30,396 nt of DNA from Raffaelea ambrosiae (taxonomy: Eukaryota > Ascomycota > Sordariomycetes > Ophiostomatales > Ophiostomataceae): the NCBI GenBank assembly GCA_002778195.1, contig PCDI01000022.1:1-30396 (forward strand), read 5' to 3'. Positions 10,503-21,362 of this stretch are shown one piece after another. Position numbers and translations under genes: made by a program. The first letter of the stretch is position 1, and each line of letters opens with the position of its first letter. Below the pieces are notes generated by a model. The model saw only the letters and a program-made list of their open reading frames with translations. It had not been told where the DNA came from and did no database searches.

Positions 10503-12029
10503 CTAGAGAAAAAAGCCGTTGCTATCGAAACGATCTTCTGTACAGTCTCGTTGAGAGGAGGACTCCGGACTGTGCGTACCACCTTCCCAGTTTTGATTCC
10601 AACAAGTTAAAAATGAATAAATCGATAAAAGAGAATGAAAATACGCCCATACATGGTATGCCGGAACAGGAAAGAAAAATAAAAAAAAGTGGAAGGGATA
10701 ATTCCTAAAATGAGGAAGCAGCTTCACAGCTTTTAGGAAATAGATACATAAACCAAGGAAGACGAACGTCTGCCGCGAATAAAATTTTGTTTTTGTAAAC
10801 TCAAACAAAATCGCCGTATCCCAGAGCAAAGAAAGATCGACGAGAGCGCTGACGAGAAACCACACAGTGCAAGGCCAAAGCCGCCAGACGAAGTCAGTGA
10901 ACAACAAAATAAGATTGTATCGGTATGTCGTGCGACGCCAACGTATGGCTTTCATTAGGAATGCAGGACTCCCAAGATTTGTCTCCACCGTAGCATCCTC
11001 GATATCGAGAAACCGGGCTAAGAAGTCTTTCCCGAGGATCCAGTTGGTGATAGCATTATCATCCCCAACTTTTGCGTATTTCGGGACATAGACACCCAGT
11101 CGGCAAAGGACGGCCCGAAGTCGAGGCCAGACCACATTCTCGTAGAGAAACGAATCGTAGAAATCCTTGGTCTGAACAAGCGAGGTACGGACCGCCATGG
11201 CGCGACCAGAAATAACAAAGACACCGCCGTCCAGCCCGCTGGTACAGCGGAGTTCAAAGTTATGCCGAGCAAGGTACACCATACCAAGAAAGTTCCAAAA
11301 GGCATGGCCGTATTGCTGAACAAGGAGAACGAGAAATCTCCAAGGATCGGCCCAGGGGGACGGGTGCTGAAGAGAGACTCGAGTATTCAGGCGAACGTGT
11401 TTCCGTGTACCACATATTCCTACCGTGGAGTTGTTAAACTCTGCCGTGACAGCGGCGAGGAAATTTGGCCCAAGGAATACATGGTCGTCTAAAACAACGG
11501 TAATTACCGAATTTGTCGCCTTGATGCCGACTACCATCTGATCGCGCTTGTCGGCTACACCGGCAAAAAGAAACTTTACTGGTATCAGGTCAACATCTGG
11601 CATAGGAACGAGTCCAGACGAGCCATCCTGTAGCCTTTGCTTAATTTCCTGACACCGAGCTTCTGCCTCGTTTGCTGTTTCTTCGGTGTCTGCGACCACG
11701 ATCACCTTGGCAGGCCGGTTGACAAGACACATCGCGACGCACTCGCCAAAGTCCCGGTTGCCCGTCGCGGACACGCAGGTGGTCGGTATGACGATCGTAG
11801 CATCTCGAGGGCGGAGGCTGTCTTGAGGGTGAAGAGCGTCAGGGTGTGAAAGAAGTGGAGCTTTGTAGCGGCAGTACCCGTACAGACCGATGACAAGTCG
11901 ATAATAACGGCAGATGAAGAGAAGAGCAAAACGAGATAAAGAGGCATCGTACAACCTAACAACTGTATGTGCTGCGCAGATTAGTGCAGGAATGAAAAGT
12001 GCCGAAAGTGGGAGATTTGGAAACAGCAT
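10503..12029 (-). CDS. Family-2 polysaccharide-synthase-like membrane glycosyltransferase
   Basis: A single exon of 508 residues begins at ATG 12029 and ends at TAG 10503. The N-terminus has a membrane segment (about 7-24), then a GT-A catalytic domain: VVADTEE (about 111-117, nucleotide-sugar binding), VLDDH (179-183, the DxD-type metal site), GDDN (322-325, acceptor and base region) and RRTTYR (365-370, in the place of the QxxRW motif of processive synthases). At least three more membrane helices follow (about 371-400, 421-438, 445-475). This order matches the fungal type-2 glycosyltransferases related to hyaluronan and chitin synthases, plasma-membrane enzymes tied to outer cell-wall polysaccharide and, in plant pathogens, hyphal growth on surfaces. 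Length and motifs look complete, so it is probably functional. The sugar and polymer cannot be told from sequence. It converges with the Zn2Cys6 gene and is divergent from the ankyrin gene. Confidence 0.88.
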   Translation of the reverse strand: MLFPNLPLSALFIPALICAAHTVVRLYDASLSRFALLFICRYYRLVIGLYGYCRYKAPLLSHPDALHPQDSLRPRDATIVIPTTCVSATGNRDFGECVAMCLVNRPAKVIVVADTEETANEAEARCQEIKQRLQDGSSGLVPMPDVDLIPVKFLFAGVADKRDQMVVGIKATNSVITVVLDDHVFLGPNFLAAVTAEFNNSTVGICGTRKHVRLNTRVSLQHPSPWADPWRFLVLLVQQYGHAFWNFLGMVYLARHNFELRCTSGLDGGVFVISGRAMAVRTSLVQTKDFYDSFLYENVVWPRLRAVLCRLGVYVPKYAKVGDDNAITNWILGKDFLARFLDIEDATVETNLGSPAFLMKAIRWRRTTYRYNLILLFTDFVWRLWPCTVWFLVSALVDLSLLWDTAILFEFTKTKFYSRQTFVFLGLCIYFLKAVKLLPHFRNYPFHFFLFFFPVPAYHVWAYFHSLLSIYSFLTCWNQNWEGGTHSPESSSQRDCTEDRFDSNGFFL

Positions 12030-12590
12030 TTTGAAGAGGGAGATGAGACTGAATTCGTGGTTGTACTTCTTCGGTTATTTACTTTCACTCTCAATGTAAC
12101 TCCTAACTAGACAGGGTTCCTAGACCAAAATCGACAGTCGGATGAGGGAGGCTTCTAGCACGGTTTCTTGGGGATTGCATTAGTACAGGGTGAAATCACT
12201 TTTCCACCCCGGTTCTCACCTAGGCCTTGCTGGCAATGCTACCTATTACGGTGCTGCCTACCTCCTGAAGACGGTACCCACAACTTCATCTGCACAAGCT
12301 GAAGGCAAAGTACCAGACTCAGACCGGCATTCTCTGCTGTTCTTATACAGGTAAAGTCCGCTCCGCAGGTTATGATCATAGACCACTGGGCCTCCAATTC
12401 CTTTTCTCTCTCTCTCTCCCTCTGTCTCCCCTGCTTACAGCCTGCGGTTACTCCTACTTTCTGCCAAGTTCTCGACAAGTTCTTAACGTCATACGAACGC
12501 TGTTCATCCGAGAAGCTTCGGGTTCCAATCCATTACTATCTTTCTCCTATTTTGTTACGTCGCTGTCTGCGATATCTCGAACGGTACGTG
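12030..12590. promoter_or_regulatory. Divergent intergenic region between GT2 and Clr5/ankyrin-like gene
   Basis: About 560 bp lie between the two divergent start codons. A (TC)n-rich run at about 12400-12430 probably belongs to the leader of the plus-strand gene. Further promoter elements are not clear. Confidence 0.4.
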
Positions 12591-15125
12591 ATGGCCGCTG
12601 CTGGGTTTCTAGCCTTTGACTGGAGCTCCGCCTTAAAACGCGAGGCCACCGAACCGCGCCGCATCGGTAGACCATTGATGTGGACAGACACTCGGTCGCG
12701 CAAGCTGGCGCGATTGTACTTGTATACGACATTGCCACTGAAGAAGATTATCGACTTGCTCGAAGATAGCGAGTTTAAACCCAAGTATGACGAACGATGG
12801 CCCTTCACCCCCATTCCCCTTTGTGCACTTCTCCTTCGACATTGCCTTCCGCTAGCCCCAGTCCCCAGGGAGCCCAGTGCTGAACACGACTGTGTATGTA
12901 GGAAAAGCTCGGCCCAGAAAATCATCCACAAGATCATCGGCCACGATCCCCGAAGCCTGCGCCCGTCGTGTCGAGAGGACATGGACCACCGCATCAGTTT
13001 GCTCTCGGCGTCCCCGGAACGCAACCAAAATCCATGCCAGATCAGTCCAGGGCCCTGCTGGGAGGCTGCTGCCTTGATACCATCAGTGGTGCCGCCTTCC
13101 TTAGAAGACACCATGTTCGACGCTCTATCATTGCCGCCGATGCCGCAACAGCACTGCGACCTATTGACACGCCAGGTGGCGTATGGCCCTGAGCAACAAC
13201 AGACACAGTCTCCGTTCCTAACCAGTCGATGGCTAGAGCCCTGTCTGCCGCCCCATTCTCATTCCTCAATTGTGCCCACCTATGGCGTCGAGGTAGATGT
13301 CCCTACGGTGACCAGCAGCTCGTCTTTCAACACGATGGAGCCCCATCGCCCACAGTACGGCGTTCTCCACGAGGCGTATTCCGATCTATATCTGCCTCAC
13401 TGGCAGCCTCACCAGCCCGTCGATGATGGTCTATCGCCTGTTCCAGAAGACAGCCCTAGTACCATTCAGATGCCGCTGTCCACGCCGAGCTCGCAACTGC
13501 CTAGCTCAGCTTATCGCGCAGATTCTAGGGGCGCCAGTGACACCAGCGGGCCAACAGCCAAAGACGTTGCGAGCCGGCTGCCAGACTGCTCGGAACAATA
13601 CGCTATCCAAGTTACCAACCTATTGCGCAAGTTCAGCATCAGCAATGGGCCGGGAACAGCGCCACTCGCCCAAACGCCTCAACCCACGAGCCACGATGAT
13701 GCCGACAAGCAGCACGACGATGCAGAAAGAGGTCAAAGCCGTGGTGGGAGCCATGCGTGCTACACCAGTGGCACCTTCGGCAAGGGCAACCATCATGGCT
13801 ACCGTAGGACTAGTGGTCACAACGACAATAAGCGGGGTGGGAGTCTTTACGATAAGGCCGATTCGCGGCAGCCAATATGGCCAGTGCTTGTAGGCGCATG
13901 TGGAGACAGCATCGGAAACCCGAGGCTGGCAACACCAGGAGACTTCTTCAACGTATGGTGGTATCGCGAGGCAGCCTGCCCGCATGAATACGGACAACAG
14001 CAATTGTTGCCAATGCCCCGGCGGCAACAGAACCAAGTCAGCCAATCTTTGGCCTCCGGCAGCCCTGCCAATGATTTGCACCAGGTTGAGCACCGCTGCT
14101 GGTGTGCCATAGCCAACGTCGTCTTTGACACTTCCCTGGATGGACCGTCTTTCTGGGTCCTCGCCAATGGCCATATATCAGGCAAGGTGCAGGCTATCCT
14201 CCACAAGCCCGCCCAACACTACCGCGACTGCTTTGGCCATACACTTTTCCACTTAGTCGCCACGCGCGAGGACGCCCAATTCCAGCTACTAGCCATGATG
14301 CACAGCTGCGACGATGCTAGCCTTGCCGCCACCAACACGGCCGGCCAGACATTTCTCCACCTTCTAGCGCCCGGCTGGTTCATTGGACTCGCGGAGCCAC
14401 TCGCACCACTGCACCAGCTGCTGGAGCATCTGCGAATTCGGTCGTCACGAACAAGCAGTCCAGACGACGACCACCACGACAGCAGTCGTGGCTCCATTTC
14501 TGACCTGGTTTATGCAACCGATGTCTACGGTCGCAGTTTCTTCCACCGTCTGCACACCTTCGCCAGCGATCCGGTGGCATTGGCCAGCATCCTACAGCAG
14601 TATGGTTGTGGCGCTTTGACGCGACGAGATGCCTTTGGACACTGGCCATCTTTGCCATGTGCCAACGACAGCCCTTCGCTGGATTCTTCTTCCACCTCGT
14701 GGCAACAGCACGAGCGACAACCATTCCTGGCCGGGTCCTTTTACAATGAACTAAGCGGCCCATATCCCGTGGAGGACTCACACGGCCGCAATGCATTGCA
14801 ATGCTTGGCCGAGGCGACTGCGGGCAACTGCGTGGTTTCCAGCCGAGTAGAGGCGATACTTGACGCATTTGCGTGCATGGTTTTTCTCCTCTCTCCATTT
14901 TCCCCCCCTGCCGAAACCGGGAAGCTCATGTTCTTGTCACATTGGCCTAAACCCGGATCGCCTTTGGAGAGAGAAGTTTTCTTTCTTGTATATAAGAAAA
15001 GACGAATAGTTCAGTATATACCCAATTTTCTTTTCTACCTTTCTTCCACATTCTCAAGGAGAGAGAAAGAGGAAGAAAAGAACGAGAATATAATGAGAAA
15101 AAGAGAGAACAGGAGTAAAGAATAA
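12591..15125 (+). pseudogene. Clr5/ankyrin-type protein, 3' part lost (broken at about 14880)
   Basis: I start at ATG 12591 (MAAAGFLAFDW) and splice a 117-bp intron at 12785-12901 (GTATGA...GTAG). This joins EFKPK to KSSAQKIIHKIIGHDPRSLR and rebuilds a Clr5-like N-terminal block rich in WTDTRSRKLARLYLYTTLPL. The intron is a multiple of three and has no stop, so it can be mistaken for coding. The frame then has a long Ser/Pro-rich linker and a conserved central block: HRCWCAIANVVF, NTAGQTFLHLLAPGWF, YATDVYGRSFFHRLHTF, RRDAFGHW and DSHGRNALQCLAEA, all typical of a multi-copy family in Sordariomycetes. From 14881 the sequence changes to low-complexity pyrimidine- then purine-rich DNA and the last 80 or so residues are meaningless. 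The ankyrin repeats expected next are missing here but occur on the other strand at 28457-28984, so the gene appears split by an inversion. Confidence 0.72.
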
Positions 15126-15248
15126 GAAGAAAACTAGAAAAAAAAGACATAAAGATAAAGGAAATGAGTAAAGAAGCGGAAATAAGTAAAAGAAGGTCAG
15201 AAAGCAAGACAAGGAGAGAGGGAGAAAAGGAGAAAAGAGCCGAGCGCG
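15056..15248 (+). repeat. Polypurine tract of about 190 bp
   Basis: Nearly all bases are A or G on the plus strand, with only scattered pyrimidines. It lies just beyond the point where the ankyrin gene breaks off. Read on the minus strand it is a T/C-rich tract like the leaders upstream of the ABC and copper-fist genes, so it may be a displaced promoter or leader. Confidence 0.6.
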
Positions 15249-16364
15249 ACATGGTCAAAAACAAGCTGCGTGCTTCTCTGCTCATCTACATCGCCAAAGG
15301 CTATTCCACCATTGTCATTGGCGGAACCCGCCGCAGGAAATGGCTCAGATGTGGCGCGAGGTGCTCAGGATGACAACGTGCGCGGCCGCCTGCATACCGT
15401 CGCCTTTGGGTTTGACGACCCGAAACAATGTACCACGCGGCTCATTCAAGACGCCCTAAATGGCGCTGGTCCGCTCTTCAACGCCCTGCTGACGGGCTCG
15501 CGCGAGCTGCAGCCCACCAACTGCGCCCCGACGCCGATGCGCAAGCCGCGCCAGGACTTATCGTCGAGAGCCCACCTTCCCCTATCATCAACTAATTCTT
15601 TTCCATCTATGTCTTTGTTAATTTTTTCGGGGGTATGGCATGAGGCACTAGAGGGGGACATATTAAAAAAGTATAAAAAATTACACTTGAAAATATTCAT
15701 GTATTTGCCTATCACGGGCCTTTTCCTGACTGCGTTTCATGTAGCTTTCTAATGACGTCAATGGCTCCCGTTGTCTCGGCCCAAGCCTGACAAGAATATA
15801 CTGCAGCGAACCCCGCCTCCACATCGCTTCCCACGAAACCATACAGAACCCTAAAATAAGCCATATCTCCAGGACGACCGGGAACGAGCAGGGCAGACCA
15901 AAAATGGGGATTTGCCCGTTTTATGGTGTCGTAAACTTGTGGCTACCGGTTCGAAATTCGAGTATGGCCAGCGCTATCAGGTGGCCAAGATTGCCGCTAG
16001 TAGAGGCCTCGAGCATTTCACGGCTAAACGGTAAACACTTCTCGAAGCGACTGGAGGCCATTTCCTTCTGCGCATATCGAACTTTTCCATCGAACTTCCA
16101 TATGCGCTCTTCGATCTAGCTCCTCTCTTTCCGACTGCTACTCTGCGCAGCTCCCAAGATGCAGGGCGACGACAGCAGCTATGTTTCGCCTCTCGCTCAC
16201 ACCCATCATCCGCGCTTGAGCCATACTCCCATCCCATACTCCCCCTCTTCGATAGCCTCCTGCGCGTCTGCTTCCTCTGCACTTCCTCTGAACTTCCTCT
16301 ATACTTCCTCTGCACAGCTTCCTCTATGGCCGCCACAATTTCATTCCAATTCGTATGGTGCCTT
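15249..16364. other. Gene-poor stretch with two unrecognised coding-like frames
   Basis: Plus-strand 15330-15590 encodes about 85 residues with coding-like composition (VAFGFDDPKQCTTRLIQDAL and onward); it has no clear start and I do not recognise it. Minus-strand 15712-15942 encodes 76 residues (SALLVPGRPGDMAYFRVLYG and onward), with an internal ATG near 15863. Both look like fragments of older genes rather than complete ones. An 11-bp tandem repeat lies at 16271-16328. Confidence 0.35.
16271..16328 (+). repeat. 11-bp tandem repeat, five copies
   Basis: Four contiguous 11-bp units of the form CTTCCTCTRHA run from 16271 to 16314; after a 3-bp spacer (CAG) a fifth unit starts at 16318. The block lies just beyond the 3' end of the minus-strand gene at 16365-17093. 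Confidence 0.85.
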
Positions 16365-17093
16365 CTATGTCTTGGTAAACCAGACGGTGGGCGGCGCTGT
16401 TTGCTCGCTTGCCGTGGTTGACCGTCTCGATGGATATCGTAAAGGTGGCAACGATGACGCCGACGAGTCTGCGGAGACTGTGGACTGCTGGGCAGCTTCA
16501 ACATGCTCATCTGGTGAATGCCCTGTCAGTCCTGGTTGGGTTGCATTGCGGTGCTGCAGAGGGCGCTTACCCATGGGTTCGGCCGTTCCCGGTTCTGAGG
16601 ACAAGCCATTGACATCGAGAGCAGTGGCGGGATCGTCTAGAAACGTCGATATGTCGCGCGTACACTTTGCATAGTAGATGTGAAAGTTGCCGGTGGTGAA
16701 GCAGTGCAAGAGGGAGGCGTCGCTGGGGTGGCGCCGTTGCAGGGGGTCCAAAAACACTACGCTCACGTCCTCATCACAGTTCACGGCCACAATGATGCAG
16801 TACCAGCAGTCGTTTTCGCGGGCAGGGATGATGTAGTACTTGAGAGCCGAGGACATCTCGGGCCACGCGCTGATCTTGCCCTCTCGCTTCCAGTATGCCC
16901 AGAGCTCGGGGTCGACGCAGTGAGCATTCCTGTGTGCCGGCTGCACGTAGAAGCAGGGGCAGAGAGCAGCGGTGTCCGCGTTGAGGTCCACGCCGGGTTC
17001 CATCTGCTGTTGCAAATCGGACAGCTTCCATCGACCGGCCATTCCAGGCACGTGCGCGATGACCTCTTCCAGCCCACAGAGCAGAGTCGGCAT
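16365..17093 (-). CDS. Hypothetical protein with weak Ulp1-like core
   Basis: Starting from ATG 17093 the product is 242 residues, without introns. An open frame extends upstream but is a hydrophobic translation of T-rich leader with no ATG, so I exclude it. Residues 95-118 (DCWYCIIVAV, then VVFLDPL) resemble the His-Trp ... Leu-Asp-Ser-Leu core of C48 (Ulp1/SENP) cysteine peptidases, with cysteine where the catalytic histidine would stand. The C-terminal third is Ser/Thr/Pro-rich and likely disordered. No Gln-x-Cys active-site block is evident, so if related it is inactive or truncated. The alternative is an unrelated lineage-specific protein. Neighbours give no help on function. Confidence 0.45.
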   Translation of the reverse strand: MPTLLCGLEEVIAHVPGMAGRWKLSDLQQQMEPGVDLNADTAALCPCFYVQPAHRNAHCVDPELWAYWKREGKISAWPEMSSALKYYIIPARENDCWYCIIVAVNCDEDVSVVFLDPLQRRHPSDASLLHCFTTGNFHIYYAKCTRDISTFLDDPATALDVNGLSSEPGTAEPMGKRPLQHRNATQPGLTGHSPDEHVEAAQQSTVSADSSASSLPPLRYPSRRSTTASEQTAPPTVWFTKT

Positions 17094-18124
17094 CGTTGTT
17101 GTGGAGGCCGGCTTGTGGAGAGTGCTGGGCGAGTGTGTGTGCGAAAGACAGCAGGCTGGGTTATTTGTTATAAAAATAAAACACAAAACTAAACGAAACC
17201 AAAGACGACGTAAGGGTAAAAGAGGAAACAAATAAACTAATAGACCAACGACAAGCAGAAAGGTAGAAAATAAGGCAGTAGTTAATAAACAGAAGCAATA
17301 CAATGAAAAGAGGAGAAAATTCCAGATAGCAAGGAGCAAACTTTGTTAGAATCTTTTCACTGGCGACAGTCTACACTATAATAGAGTCCTGCATCCCCGG
17401 GGTGGTCGACGCGGCTCACGGAAGCATTCCCCGGCCGCTTTCATTACTGTGACATGGGATGAATGACGCTAACCAGTCGTCTTTGTCATTGCGCATAGAA
17501 AGGTGTGGGAGACAGACTTTGAGTTCTTGGCTCATTCTTGGTTGATAACCGCACAAATGTGTGGTCTGGCGAATCCTTCACGCTGCTTTTGGTCAAGACT
17601 GTCAGCCACACAATTTGCGTCCGACAGGGGAGGCTTTATTGGTTTCGCGGTCCCCCAACCTTTCCATCTTCTTTGCCGTGCCTCTTTTGCTGGAGAACAT
17701 ACACCAAATAGATTGGTTTTTTGCCGGTGGCTGACCGGGTACAAAAAAATCCCTGTTTTTGACAATTCTAATGTACAGGTCCCTCTGCATAAAAGGGACA
17801 TTATGCACAGTGAGGCTTAGCAGACAAATCAGGTATAGTCCATGATCCTTCGCCCCACCCTTGCCTCGATTTCCTTGCCCTGACTCTTGCCATCGAAGAT
17901 TGAATCGGGCCCTAACTGGACTAAAACAAGGTACAGAACATCCTCAATTATTAAAAAGATTGAACAGGAATGCCTTTCACGGCACTTGTCTTGATTGGCC
18001 AGGATCCAAGTGCCTGTGACTCCCGGGTGAATTAGTGTTGCCCCGCCTTAAATAAGGAAAATCAGGCAAAACCTGCTGGGCCATTCCCAGAACGACCCAC
18101 AGTGGAGAACCACGTAAGGAAAAG
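17094..18124. other. Intergenic stretch, about 1 kb
   Basis: The first 250 bp are A-rich on the plus strand (T-rich in the reading sense of the gene ending at 16365) and probably form that gene's leader and promoter. The rest has no gene I can support. The short open frames at 17503-17820 overlap on both strands and show no recognisable domain. Confidence 0.4.
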
Positions 18125-19201
18125 CTACTCCAATCCCTTTTCCTGGCCATCGTTCAAGGTTCTCTCTACATACCTATTAGTAAGGTCGTCTTCATGCTTT
18201 GGCCGTTTAGAAGGCCTTGTGGACAGCACAAAACCAACACCATCCTTCCCATCATGGGCCGCGTTGACCACGAGTGCGGTGTCGCCTGTACCTAGTGTGG
18301 CAGGAGAATCGCTGATCTGAAAATTGTCCCTGCTGGCCACGAAAATGGCTCGGTCAAAATCGATGCGCATCACCCGTTGGACGTCAGCACACCACATAAT
18401 ATTGTCCGGGTTATCATCCGCATCCCACAGCCCCAGGTCGCCAAGCTCCTGAAGCGTGCGATGGATCTCGTGCCCCAGATCAGCGGGCATTTCGGCACCG
18501 TCGGCAACACCCGCGAGCTCGTTGTCTTCGTCGATGCTCGCAATGCACCTGCCAGCGTACGACAGAAGCATCATGCACTCCAGGAGCGCAAACGTAGTCC
18601 GTTCCGGATAGGGTGCAATCAGATCGATGAGGCCGAGATGCACCGGAACGACAACACCCTGCAAAGGCAGCAGATGGCTGTAAACCTCCGTCTCGTGTGC
18701 TAGCCGCCGTCGATGATGCTCCTGGACGGCTTTTCCCACAAACGTGTAGCCAAAGCCGGTCAATGTGATCTTGAAGGAATAACCAATGGACCCATTGTAG
18801 CCGAACTGGTATTCGCAGTTGACTTCGGGTGCGTAGAATAGCTGCTCCCGGACCAGACGGGTGAGTTCGTTTTGTGTAATCGGATGTCTTTGGCTTGGTT
18901 GGTTGACGCGCTGTTGGTGCAGCTCGTAGTTCGGGCACTTAGCATCGAGCTCCGCGTCTTGCACGAGACCCAGCAAGCAGGCTTGCGTGCAGTACGGCCG
19001 AGTAGGCTTCACAACCCCGGATGATGCCGGGCGCTGGTGGCCCTCGCTGTTCGATGGCACGTCCTGTCTATCAGACACCTCTTGCCGCAGAGGCGACGGT
19101 CCACGCCCCAGGGTGCTGCCATAGCCTTGTTTTCGATACCAACATGAGGCTGAAATGTTTGCACAATAGCCGCCCGGCGTTCTGCCGGTCCACACCCACA
19201 T
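18125..19201 (-). CDS. Fungal kinase-like protein with altered catalytic loop
   Basis: From ATG 19201 the product is 358 residues; the frame is open further upstream to 19435 but without an ATG, and an upstream exon is possible. The sequence contains RPYCTQACLLGL (68-79), typical of a multi-copy fungal kinase-like family, GFGYTFVGK (149-157) with the likely ATP-contacting lysine K157, E170 as candidate helix-C glutamate, a catalytic-loop region WDADDNPDNIMW (259-270) and DFDRA (281-285) in the place of DFG. By family pattern (HGDVxxxN) the histidine is replaced (D260) while D262 and N267 remain. It may therefore bind nucleotide and phosphorylate weakly, or be a pseudokinase. The family also resembles small-molecule kinases, so protein substrates should not be assumed. 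The C-terminus carries a basic RPSKRPK stretch. Confidence 0.68.
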   Translation of the reverse strand: MWVWTGRTPGGYCANISASCWYRKQGYGSTLGRGPSPLRQEVSDRQDVPSNSEGHQRPASSGVVKPTRPYCTQACLLGLVQDAELDAKCPNYELHQQRVNQPSQRHPITQNELTRLVREQLFYAPEVNCEYQFGYNGSIGYSFKITLTGFGYTFVGKAVQEHHRRRLAHETEVYSHLLPLQGVVVPVHLGLIDLIAPYPERTTFALLECMMLLSYAGRCIASIDEDNELAGVADGAEMPADLGHEIHRTLQELGDLGLWDADDNPDNIMWCADVQRVMRIDFDRAIFVASRDNFQISDSPATLGTGDTALVVNAAHDGKDGVGFVLSTRPSKRPKHEDDLTNRYVERTLNDGQEKGLE

Positions 19202-20151
19202 CTTGCCAAGTAGCGGTGTGACAGAGAAAAGCGACAAGTTGATCGGAAGAAAAGACGCTGTACGGTGTCCATACAAAAGGAGCCCGCGCGCCCTGAATAT
19301 TTTCGACTCGTATCGCAAGGCTTGCCGTTGGTGCCGTCGGTGCCGTGGCAGTGTGTAATACGCAAAGTTGTGGAGCGCGAGCACACAATGTCTTGTTCCG
19401 CTCCGAGCCCACCGTGCTAGCTGCGGTCTTGGCACAGTTGCATACAGAAGGTGATATCACAAGGGCGGGGCGAACCTGGGAGAGACAATACTCTGTCGCC
19501 TGGTTCGCATTCGTGCGAACTTGAGCCGCAATACTCAATACTCCTCATAGCGCATTGTCTCAAAAGCTCTCTTCCACAGGTCTCCATGTCGAGCAGACAG
19601 GACGTTTCCCTCGTGTTCTTCCTCGACGACCTTTTTTTCATGCTTTCACTTCACGCTCCTTCACACCCGAGAAATATCTATACTCCAGCCAAATTTGTCT
19701 CGAAATGTAGTTCGTGGTCTTTATCCGTGGCTCCGGAACTGTTTATCACGTACACCGCCTTCTCGCTCTCGTGCAGTCCTCTTCTTGGCTCTCCTCGTCT
19801 TGAATCCATTTCTCTCAGCGTCTTTCTTACGCTGCCGCAGAAACCGGGGTCACAGAACGCAGCTCCCGATCCATGGACCCGAGATATGCCCAGAGGACAG
19901 AACGCTGGTCCACGGCTCTCCACACGAGGGCAGCCCATAGTCTCCGGGGTAGAACGAGCGTCGGTGCATACGCACGTGGGAAAACACACCATCGTCGAAG
20001 TAGGCATCTCCCTGTTCTTCTTTTCCCTTATCCCTTCAGGTGTAGTTCCTGTTTGGGCCACGCCAAATATACCAACACAGAAACCAACTCAAGCCTCGCC
20101 CAACCAACCTTATAGTTAGCCCAAAACCAGCACAACCACGCCCGTTCTTAA

Positions 20152-20406
20152 GTTGAGTTTAAGATATGCCAGAAGGCTGTCGAAGACCGCCGCCCTGCCG
20201 ACGACTTTCGCGTCCGTGCCTGGATTACCAAAGGCCAGCGAGACTCCAGTGGCGACCGGTCTGGTGACGGTGACCAGTCTGAGTTTTCGTATGCTGGCAG
20301 CCGCCAGCTCCCTCTGGGCTACCAATGTTATACTGCCCCGCCCGCGTCGGATGCTGCGGCCTTGATCCCCGTCGGGTACTGGAACGGGGTTTCTTTTGGG
20401 GGATAA
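20152..20406 (+). pseudogene. Unrecognised C-terminal coding remnant
   Basis: An 84-codon frame opens after TAA at 20149-20151 and ends with TAA at 20404-20406. It has no start codon. The composition (RRPADDFRVRAWITKGQRDS, Gly/Asp-rich middle, PVGYWNGVSFGG end) looks protein-like rather than random. I cannot assign a family; upstream exons were not found. Confidence 0.25.
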
Positions 20407-21362
20407 ACCAAAATGGCCTCGATGTCGCTCTGTATCATGGGAAGGAAAGAAGATTAGATCGATCCAGTCCAGGGAGGAAGCTGAAAGCTTGCCTACTTTT
20501 TGTAGGCAGAATTCGGTTGCCCATAAATCTCTCGAACATTTCCTGCTTTTTGCTGAACAGGCCCGCCTGCACACTTTAGAGGATCCCTCCCCCTGTCGGA
20601 AGGTACTTAGCCAAGAATAAGAGACAAATCCAGGAACAGTGGATCCACCCTGCTTTTTGATTTGTTCGACAAACCCCCCAATGGGCGACCCCCCAAAAAA
20701 GAGAGATGCGAAAGGGATAACTGAACGAAAGGAGGTCCGCGGCAGGATCGTGGACTCCGCCAAAACAGCAGAAGGGCTGTCGCTTTTTTAGTAATACTCG
20801 CCAGTTCTATTATTTCTTGCAGTATTTAGTCTGATTTCTTTTTCTTTAGTATCTACGAAGTACCACAGTACAAGTACAAGTGGTGTCTCTGCACGCAGCA
20901 GGAGCGTGGGTCCCTTGCTCCCTGCACGAGTTTCGCTGCTAGCTGGGCGGGTCGCCGCTGAAAACGGACATGGCACGACCATTGCAAGGTCCCTTGCAGA
21001 TCGTATCTTCTCCATTTCCTACTGCTCGTCTTAGCATCTCTTCTCGGGACATGGTTGCAGCCCGGACTCGGACGGGGCTGCTACCCCGACGCTGAACTAA
21101 TGTGGGCCGTGTCAAATAACAGTATGGCCATAAACGAGGGTAAAAAGTGTGTGTGTATGGTGGAAAACTGCATAAATCCCTAATTGCCTCATCTCCTCGT
21201 TTTATCCCTGAATCCTTAAGCGTGCTCGTCACGTGTGGGTCTCCTGACATGTCATGTGCAGGGGGTCTCCGTCTGACAGGCCGGCGTTATTCATGCTGAG
21301 TAAGAAAGCCTATTTCATCCGAACTGCATCCACAAATCAGAAAATCCCCGCTACTTGTGCCC

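Noticed and set aside
10070..10708. 212-codon plus-strand frame with real ATG
   Set aside because: Its last 205 bp are antisense to the GT2 gene and the end is Lys/Glu low complexity. Hydrophobic stretches exist but there is no family signal, so I do not annotate it.
15951..15966. GGTTCGAAATTCG, similar to a tRNA B box (also GGTTCGAG at 8994)
   Set aside because: No A box at the right distance and no cloverleaf can be folded; the second lies inside an intron.
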